Shown: positions 34,145-43,847, counted from the stretch's first letter. The stretch is 64,000 bases of DNA from Mycobacterium sp. GA-1841 (GCF_001954135.1 NZ_MBEQ01000024.1:186001-250000), one strand, 5' to 3'. Made by a program: numbers and translations. Notes: generated by a model not told the origin, from the sequence alone.

Positions 34145-34840
34145 ATGCTGTACTTCGCTTTACTGATCAGCCCGGATGTAGAACTCGCACCTGAGCAGCG
34201 GGCCGAGGGCATGGCGGCGTTCCAGGCCTTCCACGCCCGGGCCCGTTCGGCGATACGGGCGGGTGATGCCCTGGACAAGGCCGCTGTGCCCACGCGTATC
34301 AGCGGCGGACCCGACAAGCCGGTGGTCACCGACGGCCCGTTCGCCGAAGGCGCCGAAGTGGCCTGTGGCTACTACGTCTTCGAGGCCGACAACCTCGACG
34401 AGGTGCTGACCCTGGCGCGCGATATCCCAGTCGCCCAGTTCGGTGCGGTCGAGATTTGGCCCATCGTGCACTGGCAGGCACCTGAGCAGCCGCTCGGAAA
34501 CGATTGGCTGGCATTGCTGCTGGAACCGCCGGAGCTGGTGAACACCCCCGGCACCGATGAGTGGAACGAGCAGGCGGGCCGACACGTCGAACTTGCCGAA
34601 ACCCTCGGCGACAAGACGCTGGCCGGTGCCCCGTTGCACCCGCCGTCGACGGCGACCACCGTCCGGGTGCGGGACGGCAAGGTGATGGTCACCGACGGCC
34701 CGTATGCCGAGGGCGCCGAAGTGGCCAATGGTTTCTACGTGTTGCGGGCCGCCGACCGCGACGAAGCCGTCAAGCTCGCGTCGATGATCCCGGCGTCTGC
34801 CATCGAGGTCCGCCGGTTGTCGGGGCTCGCCGGCCTGTAA
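34145..34840 (+). CDS. Duplicated YCII/DGPF-domain protein
   Basis: A 231-residue protein built of two YCII-related domains. Each half has the DGPF signature: VVTDGPFAEGAEVACGYYVF in the first and MVTDGPYAEGAEVANGFYVL in the second. YCII proteins have a ferredoxin-like fold with an H-D pair; their job beside ECF42 sigma factors is not known. GGAGG lies 6 nt before the ATG. The ECF sigma gene begins 7 nt after its stop, so the two form an operon. Confidence 0.87.
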   Translation: MLYFALLISPDVELAPEQRAEGMAAFQAFHARARSAIRAGDALDKAAVPTRISGGPDKPVVTDGPFAEGAEVACGYYVFEADNLDEVLTLARDIPVAQFGAVEIWPIVHWQAPEQPLGNDWLALLLEPPELVNTPGTDEWNEQAGRHVELAETLGDKTLAGAPLHPPSTATTVRVRDGKVMVTDGPYAEGAEVANGFYVLRAADRDEAVKLASMIPASAIEVRRLSGLAGL

Positions 34841-34847
34841 TCGCCTG

Positions 34848-36068
34848 ATGATCCAACTGGACGGCATCTTTCGGCGCGAGTGGGGTCCGACGGTGGCGGT
34901 CATCGCTCGGTGGTCGGGCGATCTCACCGTGGCCGAGGATGCCGTCCAGGAGGCCTGCGCACAAGCCGTCCGGGTCTGGCCGGACCAAGGCGTCCCCACC
35001 AATCCCGGGGCGTGGTTGACCACCGTCGCGCGCAATCGGGCGCTGGACCGGTTGCGACGTGAATCGTCGCGCCCGGGACGAGAATTCGCGGCCGCTTACG
35101 AGCGCGTCGGGACATCGGAGGAGATCGAATTGCACCCGGTGCGCGACGACGAACTGCGGATGATGTTCACCTGCGCCCATCCGGCATTGGACCGCAGCTC
35201 GCAATTGGCGCTGACCCTGCGGCTGATCTCCGGGCTCACCGTCCCCGAGATCTCCCGTGCCCTGCTGCAGAGCGAAGCGGCGGTCGGGCAGCGAATCACC
35301 CGCGCCAAGAACAAGATTCGTCAAGCCAACATCCCGTTGCGGGTTCCACCACCCGAGCTTCTCGATGAGCGCACCCCACACGTCCTCGGCTGCGTCTATT
35401 CGGTGTTCACCGAGGGTTACTGGTCGACGGGTGGACCCTCGGCCATCCGCGACGACCTGTGTGATGAAGGGGTGCGGCTCGCCGGTGAGCTGTGCGATCT
35501 GATGCCCGACAACCGCGACGCGCACGCCCTCACCGCCCTTGTGCTGCTGCATGATTCGCGTCGCCGGACCCGGGTCGACGACACCGGCGCCTTGGTGCCG
35601 CTCGACGAGCAGAACCGGAGCCGTTGGGACCGCGGCCGCATCACCCGAGGTCTGGAACAGCTGCGGCTGGCAGAAGGTGCAGCGGGATCGTATCTTCCGC
35701 AAGCGGTGATCGTGGCGGTGCACGCGACGGCGCCGGCCTGGCAACACACCGACTGGGCCACCATCTGTCTGGCCTACGATCGTCTGCTCACCCTGGCCGA
35801 CTCCCCGGTGGCTCGCGCAAATCGCGCTCTGGCCATCGGCTTTCGTGACGGGTTTGATGCCGGGCTGGCCGCGCTCGACGAGGTGGCCGATGATCCACGG
35901 CTGGCCCGGACGAACGCAGTGGCCTCGATCCGCGCCGATCTGCTGCGCCGAGCCGGGCGGTGCGGTGAGGCGCAGCGCTGGTATCGCATTGCACTGGATG
36001 GCGACAACGTGTCCGCGCCTGCTGCGGCATTCCTGCGGCGTCGCCTCGCGGAGTGCGTCGGCTGTTGA
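34848..36068 (+). CDS. ECF sigma factor, ECF42 type, with C-terminal TPR-like extension
   Basis: RNA polymerase sigma factor of 406 residues, about twice a minimal ECF. Region 2 covers FRREWGPTVAVIARWSGDLT, VAEDAVQEACAQAV and NPGAWLTTVARNRALDRLRR; region 4 covers LRLISGLTVPEISRALLQSE and VGQRITRAKNKIR. A 240-residue C-terminal extension (VLGCVYSVFTEGYW, LHDSRRRTRVD, AIGFRDGFDAGLAALDEV) resembles the TPR-like domain of ECF42 members. The partner is the DGPF protein immediately upstream. No anti-sigma gene is nearby, which fits ECF42, where the extension replaces that control. Confidence 0.88.
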   Translation: MIQLDGIFRREWGPTVAVIARWSGDLTVAEDAVQEACAQAVRVWPDQGVPTNPGAWLTTVARNRALDRLRRESSRPGREFAAAYERVGTSEEIELHPVRDDELRMMFTCAHPALDRSSQLALTLRLISGLTVPEISRALLQSEAAVGQRITRAKNKIRQANIPLRVPPPELLDERTPHVLGCVYSVFTEGYWSTGGPSAIRDDLCDEGVRLAGELCDLMPDNRDAHALTALVLLHDSRRRTRVDDTGALVPLDEQNRSRWDRGRITRGLEQLRLAEGAAGSYLPQAVIVAVHATAPAWQHTDWATICLAYDRLLTLADSPVARANRALAIGFRDGFDAGLAALDEVADDPRLARTNAVASIRADLLRRAGRCGEAQRWYRIALDGDNVSAPAAAFLRRRLAECVGC

Positions 36069-36075
36069 TGTCCAA

Positions 36076-36125
36076 CAGACACAAACCTGCCCCTTTTCAA
36101 GCGAAAAGGGGCAGGTTTGCGTCTG
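36076..36125. repeat. Related 23-bp-stem hairpin between convergent genes (type A)
   Basis: Inverted repeat with arms 36076-36098 and 36103-36125 (22 of 23 pairs) and an AAGC loop, between the ends of the ECF sigma gene and rplA. The outer stem CAGACacAAACCTGC equals that of the hairpin at 25682-25739 (CAGACgtAAACCTGC) apart from two bases, while the inner stem (CCCTTTTC) is different but paired. It probably ends transcription from both sides. Confidence 0.82.
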
Positions 36126-36140
36126 CTCGCGCAGAGAAAA

Positions 36141-36848
36141 TTACGCCTCGGTGAAGTTCCGGGTCACCGCCGGGTCAACCGGGATACCCGGGCCGGTGGT
36201 GGTGGAGACGGTCACCTTCTTGAGGTAACGACCCTTCGACGACGACGGCTTGGCCCGCAGCACCTCGTCGAGCGCGGCGCCGTAGTTCTCCGCCAGCTTG
36301 GCATCGTCGAAGGACGCCTTGCCGATCACGAAGTGCAGGTTGGCCTGCTTGTCGACACGGAAGTTGATCTTGCCGCCCTTGATGTCGGCCACAGCCTTGG
36401 TGACATCGGGGGTGACGGTGCCGGTCTTGGGGTTCGGCATCAGACCGCGCGGGCCCAGCACGCGGGCGATCTTACCGACCTTGGCCATCTGATCCGGGGT
36501 GGCGATGGCGGCGTCGAAGTCCAGGAATCCGCCCTGGATCTTCTCGATCAGGTCGTCGCTGCCGACCACGTCGGCGCCGGCGGCCAGTGCCTGCTCGGCC
36601 TTCTCGCCGACGGCGAACACCGCGACGCGGGCGGTCTTACCGGTGCCGTGCGGCAGGTTGACGGTGCCGCGCACCATCTGGTCAGCCTTGCGCGGGTCCA
36701 CACCGAGGCGGATGGCGACCTCGACCGTGGCGTCCTGCTTCTTGGAGGAGGTCTCCTTGGCCAGCTTCGCCGCCTCAAGAGGCGTGTAGAGCTTGGTCCG
36801 GTCGACCTTCTCCGCGGCTTCGCGGTATGCCTTGCTGTTCTTGCTCAT
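36141..36848 (-). CDS. rplA: 50S ribosomal protein L1
   Basis: Ribosomal L1 stalk protein of 235 residues that binds 23S rRNA and helps release tRNA; in many bacteria it also represses its own operon. Sequence: starts [20 protein letters not shown], contains [35 protein letters not shown] and [17 protein letters not shown]. Minus strand, 104 nt after rplK; that gap contains a small hairpin (CCGACC/GGTCGG, 36922-36938). Confidence 0.98.
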   Translation of the reverse strand: MSKNSKAYREAAEKVDRTKLYTPLEAAKLAKETSSKKQDATVEVAIRLGVDPRKADQMVRGTVNLPHGTGKTARVAVFAVGEKAEQALAAGADVVGSDDLIEKIQGGFLDFDAAIATPDQMAKVGKIARVLGPRGLMPNPKTGTVTPDVTKAVADIKGGKINFRVDKQANLHFVIGKASFDDAKLAENYGAALDEVLRAKPSSSKGRYLKKVTVSTTTGPGIPVDPAVTRNFTEA

Positions 36849-36952
36849 TTGTGAAATCCAATCGTGTTCTTGGAGTCGTGGTGCGGGCCGATGCCAGCCC
36901 TCCCACTGGGGGTGCGGATATCCGACCTCTGTGGTCGGGTCGGTCCGCGTCG

Positions 36953-37381
36953 CTATTCGACGGTGATACCCATCGAGCGGGCGGTGCCGGCGATGATCTT
37001 CGACGCAGCGTCGATGTCGTTGGCGTTGAGATCGGCCTTCTTGGTCTCAGCGATCTCGCGCACCTGGTCCCAGGTCACCTTGGCGACCTTGGTCTTGTGC
37101 GGCTCGCCCGAACCCTTCTGCACACCGGCGGCCTTCAGCAGCAGCTTGGCGGCGGGCGGGGTCTTCAGTGCGAACGTGAAGCTGCGGTCCTCGTAGACGG
37201 TGATCTCCACGGGGATGACGTTTCCGCGCTGCGACTCGGTCGCGGCGTTGTACGCCTTGCAGAACTCCATGATGTTGACGCCGTGCTGGCCAAGTGCAGG
37301 ACCGACCGGCGGGGCGGGGTTGGCCTGCCCGGCCTGGATCTGCAGCTTGATGAGCCCGGCGACCTTCTTCTTCGGGGCCAT
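36953..37381 (-). CDS. rplK: 50S ribosomal protein L11
   Basis: L11 of the GTPase-associated centre, 142 residues. Begins [20 protein letters not shown] with the conserved [19 protein letters not shown], and the C-terminal RNA-binding domain has [14 protein letters not shown] and [12 protein letters not shown]. Part of secE-nusG-rplK-rplA. Confidence 0.98.
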   Translation of the reverse strand: MAPKKKVAGLIKLQIQAGQANPAPPVGPALGQHGVNIMEFCKAYNAATESQRGNVIPVEITVYEDRSFTFALKTPPAAKLLLKAAGVQKGSGEPHKTKVAKVTWDQVREIAETKKADLNANDIDAASKIIAGTARSMGITVE

Positions 37382-37448
37382 GCTTGTGGTGTTCCTTACT
37401 TGCTCATCCGTGGGCGCCGAAACGCCCGGTTACTAGCCGCTGTGGCGA

Positions 37449-38309
<861 letters not shown>

Positions 38310-38320
38310 TCAATTCCAGA

Positions 38321-38779
38321 TCAGGTGCCGAACACCAGCGACACCAGCTTCGCCAGGCCGAAGTCGGCGCCGGCGATCAGTGCCACCATGAACGCCAGGA
38401 AAACCAGCACCACCGTGGTGTAGCTGACCATCTGCTTGCGGTTGGGCCAGATCACCTTGCGGAGCTCGGCCACGACCTGTCGCAGGTAGGTGACGACGAA
38501 CATGATCGGGTTACGCGACGGCCCGGTCTTCTTCTTGGCCTTCGCGGTCTTCTTGGCTTTGCCGGAGTCGGTCTTGGCCTCGCTCGACGCTGTGTCGTCC
38601 TCGGCGGCCTCGTCGCTGTCGCTCTCAGCGACCGCACCGCGTCGGCTCCGCTTGCCGGTCGGGCGCAGCGGCCGGGTCACCACCGCGGTCTGACCATGGC
38701 TGGTGCCGGTTGTCCCGGTGTCGGTGCCCTCGGTTCCAGTGTCGTCTGCGGAGCCGGCACCTTCGCGCTCGTCGCTCAC
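38321..38779 (-). CDS. secE: Preprotein translocase subunit SecE
   Basis: Small membrane subunit of the SecYEG channel. 152 residues: a long charged and disordered N-terminal part (Ser/Thr/Gly/Lys/Arg), then the SecE core [20 protein letters not shown] and one transmembrane helix ([15 protein letters not shown]). GTG start; 26 nt before nusG. The tRNA-Trp gene is just upstream, as in other mycobacteria. Confidence 0.95.
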   Translation of the reverse strand: MSDEREGAGSADDTGTEGTDTGTTGTSHGQTAVVTRPLRPTGKRSRRGAVAESDSDEAAEDDTASSEAKTDSGKAKKTAKAKKKTGPSRNPIMFVVTYLRQVVAELRKVIWPNRKQMVSYTTVVLVFLAFMVALIAGADFGLAKLVSLVFGT

Positions 38780-38861
38780 CGCATACTCCGTTCATTTCCT
38801 AGCGGACTGTTTGTTGCGGTCACCTTCCAGTGTCCACACGTTGTCGAGTATTCAGTTTGAG

Positions 38862-38934
<73 letters not shown>

Positions 38935-39118
38935 CTGTCGGTGACATGCTGGCGCTGTCGTCACCGCACTGCGCCGAGGCTCACACAATTCGCGCGCGGC
39001 CCGTTCACGGTCAAGCCGACGGACAGCGCGCTGAAATGGGAAAAACCCCGAGTGCCGAGTGTACCCCGGCGTGGGTGTCATCTACTAATCGCACGCGCTG
39101 ACGACACCCCGTCCACGA

Positions 39119-39628
39119 TCACTCGCCGGCGGCCTTGCGCACCACCTTGCCGGTCTCCGGATCCCACTTGACCTGGATGGAATCGTCGCCTTCATGACCC
39201 ATCATCGTGGTGAAGGCCTCGAGGACCACATCCCCGTCGTCGTTGGTGCAGACGTTGTGGGTGACCACGATGTCGGCGCCGAACCGCTCGTCGACGGACT
39301 GGATCGTCATGACCGCGTGCAGCTGATCGCCGGCCTTGAGCGGCTTGCGATACAGGAACTTCTGATCCACCTGGACGATCTGCATGGTTTCCATGCCGAC
39401 GTCGACATTCTGGAAGAAGTGCTCCTGCACCAGTAGCGCCAAGGTGGAGGCGAAGGTCAGTGGGGCGACCAGGGCATCGTGGCCGAGCTCGGCGGCGGCC
39501 GCCTCGTCGTGGCTGGCCGGGTCCATGGCCTTGACGGCCTTGGCGTACTGACGGATCTGCTCGCGGCCGATCAGGAAGGGGTGCGGATATTTCCAGACCA
39601 TTCCCCGGATGTCGGTCTTGAGTGCCAT
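39119..39628 (-). CDS. hadC: (3R)-hydroxyacyl-ACP dehydratase subunit HadC
   Basis: Substrate-recognition subunit of the HadBC dehydratase in the FAS-II cycle that elongates mycolic acids. 169 residues starting MALKTDIRGMVWKYPHPFLI, with a hotdog fold; it lacks the catalytic Asp-His of hydratase 2 and contributes the acyl-chain tunnel. Orthologue of Rv0637. 14 nt after hadB. Confidence 0.95.
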   Translation of the reverse strand: MALKTDIRGMVWKYPHPFLIGREQIRQYAKAVKAMDPASHDEAAAAELGHDALVAPLTFASTLALLVQEHFFQNVDVGMETMQIVQVDQKFLYRKPLKAGDQLHAVMTIQSVDERFGADIVVTHNVCTNDDGDVVLEAFTTMMGHEGDDSIQVKWDPETGKVVRKAAGE

Positions 39629-39642
39629 GCCCGCAGACCTCC

Positions 39643-40071
39643 CTAAGCCAGTTTGGCAGTTGCGACAGCGCGGCCGAAGATCTTCTTTCCTCCGGCGGTG
39701 GCCGAGATGGCGATGGTCACCAGCTTGTCGTCCGGGTCGACGGACTTGACTCGGCCGTTGAACACGATCTCGGCCCCGACGCCGTCGTTGGGTACCGGCA
39801 CGACGGCGGTGAACCGGACGTTGTACTCGGTGACCGCGGCCGGATCGCCCACCCACGAGGTGACGTAGCCGCCGCCGAGGCCCATGGTGAGCATGCCGTG
39901 GGCGATGGCGGTGTCGAGACCGACCTGCTTGGCGATCTCGTCGTCCCAGTGGATCGGGTTCAGGTCGCCGGACACGCCGGCGTAGTTGACCAGGTCGCCG
40001 CGGGTCAGAGGAATGACCTTCTCCGGAAGCGTGTCACCGACCTTGACCGAGCTGAATTCACGCAGAGCCAT
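39643..40071 (-). CDS. hadB: (3R)-hydroxyacyl-ACP dehydratase catalytic subunit HadB
   Basis: Catalytic hotdog subunit of the HadAB and HadBC dehydratases of mycolic acid synthesis. 142 residues; the hydratase-2 motif YAGVSGDLNPIHWD gives the catalytic Asp36 and His41. Starts MALREFSSVKVGDTLPEKV. The ATG lies within the last 14 nt of hadA, so translation is coupled. Orthologue of Rv0636. Confidence 0.97.
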   Translation of the reverse strand: MALREFSSVKVGDTLPEKVIPLTRGDLVNYAGVSGDLNPIHWDDEIAKQVGLDTAIAHGMLTMGLGGGYVTSWVGDPAAVTEYNVRFTAVVPVPNDGVGAEIVFNGRVKSVDPDDKLVTIAISATAGGKKIFGRAVATAKLA

Positions 40072-40534
40072 CAGAAAAACCCTCTTCTCCGTCACCCGAG
40101 CGACCCGCCAGGGTCGTGTAGGACTCCTGGACCAAATCACCGTTGTCGTTGGTGATGATGTTCTTCGTCACGATGATGTCGGTGCCGTGCGCCTTGCGAA
40201 CGGAGTGCACGGACACGTCGCAGTACAGTTTGTCGCCGGCCTTGATCGGCTTGACGAACTTCAGTTCCTGGTCGACCTGGACGATCTGGGCGTCCTGGAT
40301 GGCGATGTTCGCGTGCTCGAAGAACGCCGACTGCGCCTGGTATCCGAAAATGCAGATGAAAGTCAGCGGCGCGGGGAGCCGGTCGTGTCCGATCTCGGCT
40401 GCAGCGGCCTCGTCGTGAAAGAAATCATCGTCGTTCTTGACTGCGATGGCATGTTCGCGAATCTTCTCGCGACCGACCTCGTAGTGCTCGGGATACCGGT
40501 ACTGCATCCCGACGATGTTCGTCGACAGACCCAC
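40058..40534 (-). CDS. hadA: (3R)-hydroxyacyl-ACP dehydratase subunit HadA
   Basis: Partner of HadB for early mycolate elongation, 158 residues: starts VGLSTNIVGMQYRYPEHYEV and ends GEEGFSDGSA. The cysteine at position 61 (in LTFICIFGY), which is the residue modified by thiacetazone and isoxyl in M. tuberculosis HadA, is present. GTG start, 10 nt after rpmG. Orthologue of Rv0635. Confidence 0.96.
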   Translation of the reverse strand: MGLSTNIVGMQYRYPEHYEVGREKIREHAIAVKNDDDFFHDEAAAAEIGHDRLPAPLTFICIFGYQAQSAFFEHANIAIQDAQIVQVDQELKFVKPIKAGDKLYCDVSVHSVRKAHGTDIIVTKNIITNDNGDLVQESYTTLAGRSGDGEEGFSDGSA

Positions 40535-40544
40535 GAGCCCAGGG

Positions 40545-40712
40545 CTACCGCGACTCTTTGTGCGGCTGGTGAGTACCGCAGTTGGGGCAGAACTTCTTGA
40601 TCTCGAGCCGGTCGGGATCGTTGCGGCGATTCTTCTTGGTGATGTAGTTGCGGTGCTTGCACACCTCGCACGCCAAAGTGATCTTCGGCCGTACGTCGGT
40701 ACTCGACGCCAC
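40545..40712 (-). CDS. rpmG: 50S ribosomal protein L33 (zinc form)
   Basis: Small ribosomal protein of 55 residues, not far from the tRNA genes. It starts [20 protein letters not shown] from GTG and contains two CxxC zinc pairs: CEVC and CPNC, with [20 protein letters not shown] between. So it is the zinc-binding (C+) form. It is the gene between tRNA-Met and hadA, as with rpmG2 in M. tuberculosis. Confidence 0.95.
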
Positions 40713-40758
40713 GTCAGTTCTCCCTGCTCAAAATCACGCTCTGCTTTTGATGTTCCTG

Positions 40759-40832
40759 TAGCGGTGGGGAGGCTCGATCTCCCGACCTCACGATTATGAG
40801 TCGTGCGCTCTAACCAGCTGAGCTACACCGCC
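40759..40832 (-). tRNA. metT: tRNA-Met (CAT), elongator type
   Basis: A 74-nt cloverleaf: acceptor GGCGGTG/CACCGCT, anticodon loop CTCATAA (CAT), T loop ATCGAGC. The anticodon stem CACGA/TCGTG lacks the three G-C pairs of initiator tRNA, so it is an elongator. No encoded CCA. Confidence 0.94.
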
Positions 40833-40872
40833 CCGATCGACGCGGGCGGGGCTCCGCCCCGGGCGTCCACCG

Positions 40873-40945
40873 AGCCCCCTAACGGAATCGAACCGTTGAC
40901 CTTTTCCTTACCATGGAAACGCTCTGCCGACTGAGCTAAGGGGGC
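40873..40945 (-). tRNA. thrT: tRNA-Thr (GGT)
   Basis: A 73-nt cloverleaf: acceptor GCCCCCT/AGGGGGC, anticodon loop ATGGTAA (GGT), T loop TTCGATT. Same order thrT-metT-rpmG-hadABC as in M. tuberculosis. Confidence 0.95.
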
Positions 40946-40978
40946 CTGTTGCGCGTCCGTACCCGCGCAGCCTTAAAG

Positions 40979-41008
40979 AGGGTACAGCCTCCCCGGCGGC
41001 CGCACCAA
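40979..41008 (-). promoter_or_regulatory. Putative promoter of thrT-metT-rpmG-hadABC
   Basis: On the minus strand TTGGTG (41003-41008), an 18-nt spacer and TACCCT (40979-40984), 34 nt before the mature 5' end of tRNA-Thr. It is the only good SigA-type match in the gap before the tRNA. Confidence 0.55.
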
Positions 41009-41052
41009 ACCGCAGGTCAGCACGGCCGTCGGGGAGTTATTTCGCCTGGTCG

Positions 41053-42288
41053 CTAGTCCAGCAGCCAATCGTTGGGGGCGAACAGCTCGCAGTGCATCCG
41101 CTCGGCGACGACGCCGCGGCCGGCCAGCTGGGTGCGGACCGCCTCGACGAAACCGGGTCCACCGCACAGGTAGTACGCCGCGTCGGCGGGCAGCTCGATG
41201 CCGTCGAGCTTGAGCAGCCCGGCGTGGACGCCGGGGGCGCCGCCGGTGACGCCGTCCTCGTACCAGAGGTCGAGGTTGGCGTTGGGCAGCGCGTCGATCA
41301 ACTCGTGCTGACGTTCCCGCAGCGGGTGGGCGGTGTCGCTGCGGTCGGCATGCAGCACCCGCACGTGGGTGTCGGGCGCCTCGGCGGCCACGAACTCCAG
41401 GATGCCGACCATCGGGGTGATCCCGATCCCGGCCGACACCAGCACCAGCGGCCCGTCGGGCAGTCCTCCGGTGTAGAGGTCACCGAACGGCAGGGTGACA
41501 TCGAGAAGGTCGCCGACGCACACGTTGGCCCGGATCCAGCTCGACACCTCGCCGGCGGGCTGGGTCTCGACGGCGTCGACCGGCTTGACCGCGAACGTCA
41601 GGTCCGTCGATCCGGCCACGTTGACCAGGCTGTACTGGCGCAGCTGGCGGGCCCCGTCGGGCAAGGTCACCCCGACCGACACATATTGTCCGGCCACGAA
41701 ATCGACGGGCTTCTCCGAGCGGACGGTGACCAGCACCGCGCCGGAGGGGTCGTCGACCCGGGAGACGACACGCAGCCGGCGGTAGACGTCGCCGGGCTCG
41801 ACACCGGCCGCGGCGTACAGATCGCGTTCCAGGCCGATCAGGGTGTCGGCCATGATCCAGTACACGCGGTCCCAGGCCTCGGCCACCTCGGGGGTGACGG
41901 TGTCGGCGCCGAGCACTTCCACGATCGCGGCGAACAGGTTGTCGTGCACGATCGGGTACTGGTCGGCGGTGATGCCCAGCGACGCGTGCTTGTGACCGAT
42001 GCGTGACAGCAGGGCTGACGGATGCGGCAGGTCGGGGTTGACCAGGTGGGTGGCGAACGTGGCGATCGAGGCGGCCAGTGCGCGCTGCTGGGCTCCCTGG
42101 GCCTGGTTACCGCGGTTGAACAGGTTGCGCAGCAACTCGGGGTGGTTGGCGAACAGCCTGCGGTAGAAGTCCGAGGTGATCTCGTCGATGTGCGCGCCAA
42201 TGAGGGGCAGTGTGGCAGAGACGATTTCGGCGTGCTTGGGCTCGAGTTCGTCGCGTACCGCAGACGGCTCAGGGCTGGTGACGGTCAT
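41053..42288 (-). CDS. hmp: Flavohaemoglobin (nitric oxide dioxygenase)
   Basis: Converts nitric oxide to nitrate with NADH. 411 residues: globin domain (1-150) with the haem histidine in IGHKHASLGI, an FAD domain with RQYSLVN and an NAD domain with GIGITPMVGIL and CGGPGFVEAVR; ends FAPNDWLLD. GGGA before the ATG. It overlaps the upstream regulator gene by 4 nt (ATGA), so the two are coupled and nitrosative control is expected. Confidence 0.94.
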   Translation of the reverse strand: MTVTSPEPSAVRDELEPKHAEIVSATLPLIGAHIDEITSDFYRRLFANHPELLRNLFNRGNQAQGAQQRALAASIATFATHLVNPDLPHPSALLSRIGHKHASLGITADQYPIVHDNLFAAIVEVLGADTVTPEVAEAWDRVYWIMADTLIGLERDLYAAAGVEPGDVYRRLRVVSRVDDPSGAVLVTVRSEKPVDFVAGQYVSVGVTLPDGARQLRQYSLVNVAGSTDLTFAVKPVDAVETQPAGEVSSWIRANVCVGDLLDVTLPFGDLYTGGLPDGPLVLVSAGIGITPMVGILEFVAAEAPDTHVRVLHADRSDTAHPLRERQHELIDALPNANLDLWYEDGVTGGAPGVHAGLLKLDGIELPADAAYYLCGGPGFVEAVRTQLAGRGVVAERMHCELFAPNDWLLD

Positions 42289-42734
42289 CGGAGATTCCCT
42301 TCGGTTGTGAGTTGTAAAACAATCGGTAGGCGGGTGTCCGCCGTGAGATCGGTGACGGTGTAGCGATCGAGTTCGCGATAGAACGCCTCCTTCGCGTCGG
42401 CCAGCACCCGGCGAAGCCGGCAGGCCGCGATCAGCGGGCAAGGGGAATCCCCTCCGCAGTTGATGACCTCCTGGTCGCCTTCGAGCTCACGTATCAGCCG
42501 GCCGATCGAGGCGTTGCGTCCGGCGTCGGTGAGTACCAGTCCCCCGACCCGGCCCCGCCGGGCGTGCACCATGCCGAGCTCGGAGAGCTTGGCCACGGCC
42601 TTGGCGACGTGGTGTTCGGAGGCGTCGGCGCCCGCGGCGATGGTCCGGGTGGTGATGCGCCGGTCCTGTGTCTCACCGGCGGACAGCAGCATCATGGCGC
42701 GCAGTCCGAGGTCGGTGAACCGGGTGAGGTGCAT
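42285..42734 (-). CDS. nsrR: Rrf2-family regulator, NsrR-like
   Basis: Rrf2 winged-helix protein of 149 residues. Helix-turn-helix: TRFTDLGLRAMMLLSAGE, ASEHHVAKAVAKLSELGMV, RRGRVGGLVL. Three cysteines in NCGGDSPCPLIAAC follow the C-x5-C-x5-C pattern that binds the NO-sensitive [4Fe-4S] cluster of NsrR. The operon with hmp strongly supports nitric-oxide-responsive repression. Start at the ATG MHLTRFTDL; a longer upstream frame is not supported. Confidence 0.88.
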   Translation of the reverse strand: MHLTRFTDLGLRAMMLLSAGETQDRRITTRTIAAGADASEHHVAKAVAKLSELGMVHARRGRVGGLVLTDAGRNASIGRLIRELEGDQEVINCGGDSPCPLIAACRLRRVLADAKEAFYRELDRYTVTDLTADTRLPIVLQLTTEGNLR

Positions 42735-42778
42735 GGCTCTGACGCTAGTAATTCCGCATTTTTGAGGCGAGTTTTTTC

Positions 42779-42796
42779 CGTGTGGGCTTAAACACG
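42779..42796. promoter_or_regulatory. Palindrome upstream of nsrR-hmp
   Basis: CGTGT (42779-42783) and ACACG (42792-42796) with 8 nt between, in the gap between nsrR-hmp and the divergent MBL gene. It may be a regulator site, but it lies about 45 nt before nsrR and does not clearly match known NsrR sites. Confidence 0.35.
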
Positions 42797-42892
42797 CGAT
42801 GACGTGCGCTTTTTGGACCTGCACGGATGCTGGGAGCCGGCACAGTCGACGGTCCGCGGCGCCGCTGTCGGGCCGCCAAATACGCTTGGCCC

Positions 42893-43618
42893 ATGTCCGA
42901 GCCCAAGGTTGACGATCGCTTGTATTTCCGCCAGTTGTTGGCCGGCCGCGACTACGCGACCGATGACGTGATCGCCCAGCAGATGCGCAACTTCTCCTAC
43001 CTGATCGGCGACCGCGAGACCGGTGATGCCGTCGTGGTCGATCCGGCGTACGCGGCCAATGATCTGGTCGACCTCCTCGAAGCCGACGACATGCGGCTGT
43101 CAGGCGTGCTGGTCACCCATCACCACCCGGACCATGTCGGCGGCACGATGATGGGCTTCACCCTGGCCGGCCTGGCCGAGCTGCTGGAACGGCAGAGTGT
43201 GCCGGTGCATGTGAACAGCCACGAGGCCGAGTGGGTGTCGCGCGTCACCGGGATCGCGCCCAGCGAGCTGACCGCGCACACACACGGCGACAAGGTCGCG
43301 GTCGGCTCGGTGGACATCGAGCTGCTGCACACCCCCGGACACACCCCGGGTAGCCAGTGCTTTCTGCTCGACGGTCGCCTGGTCGCCGGGGACACGTTGT
43401 TCCTCGATGGATGCGGGCGCACCGACTTTCCTGGCGGCAACGTCGACGACATGTTCCGCAGCCTGCAGGCGCTGGCCGCACTGCCCGGCGATCCGACCGT
43501 CTTCCCCGGGCACTGGTACTCGGCCGAGCCGAGCGCTCCGCTCGACGAGATCAAACGCAGCAACTACGTGTATCGGGCGTCGAACCTCGACCAGTGGCGC
43601 ATGTTGATGGGCGGATGA
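42893..43618 (+). CDS. MBL-fold metallo-hydrolase (glyoxalase II-like)
   Basis: A 241-residue metallo-beta-lactamase-fold hydrolase. It has the two-zinc motif THHHPDHVGG, then HTPGHTPGSQCFLLD, GDTLFLDGCGRTDF and the last ligand in PGHWYS. The N-terminus MSEPKVDDRLYFRQLLAG is conserved. It corresponds to Rv0634c, annotated glyoxalase II. Persulfide dioxygenase-like or thioester hydrolysis are alternatives. Divergent from nsrR. Confidence 0.87.
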   Translation: MSEPKVDDRLYFRQLLAGRDYATDDVIAQQMRNFSYLIGDRETGDAVVVDPAYAANDLVDLLEADDMRLSGVLVTHHHPDHVGGTMMGFTLAGLAELLERQSVPVHVNSHEAEWVSRVTGIAPSELTAHTHGDKVAVGSVDIELLHTPGHTPGSQCFLLDGRLVAGDTLFLDGCGRTDFPGGNVDDMFRSLQALAALPGDPTVFPGHWYSAEPSAPLDEIKRSNYVYRASNLDQWRMLMGG

Positions 43619-43847
43619 TGAATCGTTCCAGATCGCGAATGTGCGGAATCCGCTGAATCGACGGATCCTCCACGGGGCAATTCCACGTTGCGGCGCATCG
43701 ACTGCCACGGATTTCGTTGCCCAGACTTTTGCGTTGGAAAGAATCCGCACCCGCGGGCGATTCGAGTAGTCCAATACTCAGGACATCGGCGCGCGGGCAC
43801 GGCAAAGTGTGAGTCAGCACTATTTGACAGTTTTGCCGGGGGTCGCC

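Noticed and set aside
36922..36938. Small hairpin between rplK and rplA as an L1-binding site
   Set aside because: Only 6 bp with a 5-nt loop; it lacks the recognisable L1 site and known L1 control sites lie before rplK, not between the genes.
38935..39118. Terminator after hadC and promoter of tRNA-Trp
   Set aside because: I could not find a stem with a good loop or a clear -35/-10 pair, so no coordinates are given.
43619..43847. Short frame or RNA between the MBL and DUF2235 genes
   Set aside because: Only weak partial inverted repeats around GCGGAATCCGC; no conserved frame or tRNA-like fold.
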